From NCBI GenBank assembly GCA_021826785.1, contig JAKAYN010000021.1, positions 1 through 7,999 on the forward strand: 7,999 nucleotides of DNA, read 5' to 3'. Source of the DNA: Thermoplasmata archaeon. Lineage in GTDB: Archaea > Thermoplasmatota > Thermoplasmata > Thermoplasmatales > Thermoplasmataceae. This document shows positions 6,575-7,999 of the stretch, piece after piece. The notes below the pieces were generated by a model. It did no database searches, was not told where the DNA came from, and saw only the letters and a list, made by a program, of their open reading frames with translations. A program made the position numbers and the translations under genes. The first letter of the stretch is position 1, and each line of letters begins with the position of its first letter.

Positions 6575-7393
6575 ATGGATGAAACAGAGGATATCAATGA
6601 ATACTCAATGGACATTGATAAATGGGGTATTTATAAGATCGCAGAATTCATACATTTAAGCGATATTAAGGCATATGAGGCCGTTGGAATGCAAATGCAT
6701 AACATTTCAAGGCTTATTGAATTTGCAGTAAATTCAATAATTTCAGGTGGCAGGGTTGTATACGTTGGTGCTGGGACAAGCGGAAGGATTGCAGCACAGG
6801 ATGTTATTGAATTAAAGCCAACATACGGCCTTGGAAAAGAATCGTTTGATTATATAATAGCAGGTGGTGTCAAAGCTTTGTCAAGATCAATTGAGGGCTC
6901 AGAGGATGATCATTATGAATCAGTAAATGCATTAAAGGCCATTAATTTAAATAAAAACGATCTTGTTATAGGAATATCTGCGTCAGGAAACACCCCTTTC
7001 GTTATATCGGCATTAAATTTTGCTAGTGAGCTTGGCTGCAGAACAGCTGGAATTACATGCAACTCAGGAAAACAGATATCAAAGGTATCAGATCCATGCA
7101 TAGAGCTAATTACAGGTGCAGAGGTTATCCAGGGCTCAACAAGAATGAAGGCCGGAACAGCGCAGAAGATGGTTCTTAATATAATATCGACCACGGTTGC
7201 CATAAAGCTTGGCAGAACATACAAAAATACCATGTCAAACATGGAGGCATGGTATAATCAAAAGCTAAGGTCAAGGGCATTGAGCATACTTGTAAACCAG
7301 TTTGGTTTAAACGATGATGAGGCATTAAATATCCTAAAGAAGTTTAATTATGATCTCTCAAAAGCTATAAAATACATTAATAATAAAAATTAA
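6575..7393 (+). CDS. murQ: N-acetylmuramic acid 6-phosphate etherase-like SIS protein
   Basis: A 272-residue single-SIS protein matching MurQ, which cleaves the lactyl ether of MurNAc-6-phosphate to GlcNAc-6-phosphate and D-lactate. Conserved blocks are SMDIDKW near the start (compare SAEIDRV), GAGTSGRIAAQD (65-76), ELKPTYG (79-85), IAGGVKAL (95-102), EGSEDD (107-112), GISASGNTPFV and STRMKAGTAQKMVLN. Glu79 and Glu110 line up with the two catalytic glutamates of E. coli MurQ (Glu83, Glu114). The C-terminal DDEALNILKKFNYDLSKAI resembles the UBA-like helical tail, but the protein stops about 25 residues earlier than the usual ~300. The family block around NLMVDV..TN.KL is changed to NTMSNMEAWYNQKL, so the substrate may differ. 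Its place after nagA, with a kinase and deaminase divergent, supports amino-sugar salvage. The main alternative is a sugar-phosphate-binding regulator like animal GCKR, a MurQ relative. Confidence 0.85.
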   Translation: MDETEDINEYSMDIDKWGIYKIAEFIHLSDIKAYEAVGMQMHNISRLIEFAVNSIISGGRVVYVGAGTSGRIAAQDVIELKPTYGLGKESFDYIIAGGVKALSRSIEGSEDDHYESVNALKAINLNKNDLVIGISASGNTPFVISALNFASELGCRTAGITCNSGKQISKVSDPCIELITGAEVIQGSTRMKAGTAQKMVLNIISTTVAIKLGRTYKNTMSNMEAWYNQKLRSRALSILVNQFGLNDDEALNILKKFNYDLSKAIKYINNKN

Positions 7394-7404
7394 AAACGGT
7401 TTTT
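7392..7404 (+). repeat. Small perfect inverted repeat at the murQ stop codon
   Basis: AAAAAC (7392-7397) and GTTTTT (7399-7404) are separated by one base and overlap the stop codon. The loop is too small for a stable RNA hairpin, so it may be chance or a DNA-level site. Confidence 0.3.
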
Positions 7405-7433
7405 GAATTAATAAAAATACCAAAATTAATCTA

Positions 7434-7440
7434 TTTTTTT
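7434..7440 (+). terminator. Oligo-T tract, probable transcription terminator of nagA-murQ
   Basis: Seven consecutive T residues lie 41 bases after the murQ stop. Archaeal RNA polymerase terminates at such tracts without needing a hairpin. It would separate murQ from the downstream S13-like gene. Confidence 0.45.
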
Positions 7441-7453
7441 AATTTAATGTTTT

Positions 7454-7999
7454 ATGGATTATATTATATCATACTGCTTTATTAACTAGGGCAGGGTTTT
7501 AAAATCATTTAAAAAGGACATACCAATTATTCCAGCCTCGAACATGAAGATATTAACGGCCATTATGGCAATGGGGAATATAAAAGGTGAAATTAAGACA
7601 TATTTTAAAAATCAAAACGGTAACCTTGTAATAAGCGGTTTCCCATCAACAAGGATAAAAATGGAGGAATTCATTAAATTATCAAAATCAGCTGGAAAAA
7701 TAAATAGGATAGTATTCTCAGATAAATACATGGACTATAATTTTTACAATAATGACTGGACATATGGGAACTCTGAATACTGCTTCCAGCCAAAGATACT
7801 TCCATACATTTACAATGAAGGATGCACGGTTCCACACTCAGGAACACCATATATGAATCCATTAATTGAGATATCAGATTCTTTAATGGCACCATATTCA
7901 ATCCTTAGCGTATCATATGAATCAGAATCATTTTACATTGATAATTTAAAGGATCTTGTTATACACATGCTCCATGATTCGTGCAATCTCACGGCAGAG
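7454..7999 (+). CDS. PBP4-like D-alanyl-D-alanine carboxypeptidase (peptidase S13) fragment, in-frame TAG near 5' end, runs off window
   Basis: An open frame runs from 7490 to the window end without a stop. It encodes GRVLKSFKKDIPIIPASNMK, then ILTAIMAM, matching the start of the family S13 / PBP4 transpeptidase-like domain (typical form: tG.vLy..n.d.pfiPASnmKlltt). The catalytic SxxK is Ser 7538-7540 and Lys 7547-7549. Downstream, NGNLVISGFPS and later DWTYG...YCF...N.GC follow the PBP4 pattern (GDL...GGDPT, GW.W...CFSA...N.C). The first ATG in the open stretch (7544) lies inside SxxK and would delete the serine. The same frame extends upstream to ATG 7454 (MDYIISYCFIN, a plausible first beta strand), but TAG at 7487-7489 interrupts it. 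No signal peptide is visible. It may be a pseudogene, a read-through or rare-start gene, or carry a sequence error. The SxN and KTG motifs would lie outside the window. S13 enzymes trim D-Ala from muropeptides. Confidence 0.6.
7459..7469 (+). promoter_or_regulatory. TATA-like sequence near the start of the S13-like gene
   Basis: TTATATTATAT is centred at about 7464 and predicts transcription starting near 7490, just after the in-frame TAG. If used, the mRNA would begin downstream of the stop codon, and an AAAGGA site (7513-7518) would precede the ATT codons at 7526 and 7529. This would imply a rare start codon and is weak evidence only. Confidence 0.25.

Noticed and set aside
6913..7242. 109-codon minus-strand frame opposite murQ
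   Set aside because: It lies entirely inside the highly conserved MurQ coding region and resembles no known protein.
7487..7489. UAG decoded as pyrrolysine
   Set aside because: Pyrrolysine systems are not known to me in Thermoplasmatales and no pyl gene is in the window; kept only as a test in the finding on the in-frame TAG.
7674..7901. 75-codon minus-strand frame near the right edge
   Set aside because: The plus strand here encodes the S13-like domain with recognisable conserved positions, so this is a shadow.
1..7999. CRISPR arrays, insertion sequences or phage genes
   Set aside because: I saw no regularly spaced direct repeats, transposase motifs, terminal inverted repeats or phage-type genes. 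The one repeated sequence is the promoter-proximal element already listed.

Overview
The window looks like chromosomal DNA of a thermoacidophilic euryarchaeon of the order Thermoplasmatales, most likely a Picrophilus- or Ferroplasma-like organism. The grounds are an archaeal ribosomal protein eS1 (S3Ae), a TrmB-type regulator, an elongator tRNA-Met with a bulge-helix-bulge intron, TATA boxes about 26 bases upstream of start codons with no leader, low GC, and heavy use of ATA (Ile) and AGG/AGA (Arg) codons. The genus is an inference; the archaeal assignment is firm.

Layout from left to right. (1) A TrmB-family regulator (69-1088, +). (2) Ribosomal protein eS1 (1170-1802, +), followed 9 bases later by an intron-containing tRNA-Met(CAU) (1812-1899, +). 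(3) An alkaline-phosphatase-superfamily phosphohydrolase (2057-3286, +), convergent with the next operon. (4) A minus-strand operon: a double-SIS aldose/ketose isomerase or amino-sugar-6-phosphate deaminase (5231-4287), overlapping by ATGA a BadF/BadG-type sugar kinase of the N-acetylglucosamine kinase type (4290-3298). (5) Divergently, nagA-like GlcNAc-6-phosphate deacetylase (5401-6534, +), then a murQ-like MurNAc-6-phosphate etherase (6575-7393, +). (6) A fragment, open at the window edge, that resembles the start of a penicillin-binding-protein-4-like (peptidase family S13) D-Ala-D-Ala carboxypeptidase, with an in-frame TAG near its 5' end (7454 to beyond 7999, +).

Taken together, items 4-6 spell out a route for bacterial cell-wall sugars: kinase (MurNAc or GlcNAc to the 6-phosphate), MurQ (MurNAc-6-P to GlcNAc-6-P plus D-lactate), NagA (GlcNAc-6-P to GlcN-6-P plus acetate) and SIS deaminase (GlcN-6-P to fructose-6-P plus ammonia), flanked by a peptidoglycan-peptidase-like gene. 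Thermoplasmatales make no murein, so this reads as a scavenging pathway for peptidoglycan debris, or as a repurposed amino-sugar system. The chain of reactions is an inference from family membership and conserved catalytic residues; no transporter or muramidase is visible in the window.

Regulation visible in the sequence: most metabolic genes appear to be transcribed without leaders, while eS1 has a leader with a Shine-Dalgarno site and a possible 7-codon upstream ORF. The TrmB gene and the phosphohydrolase gene share a two-part upstream sequence that could be a common operator.
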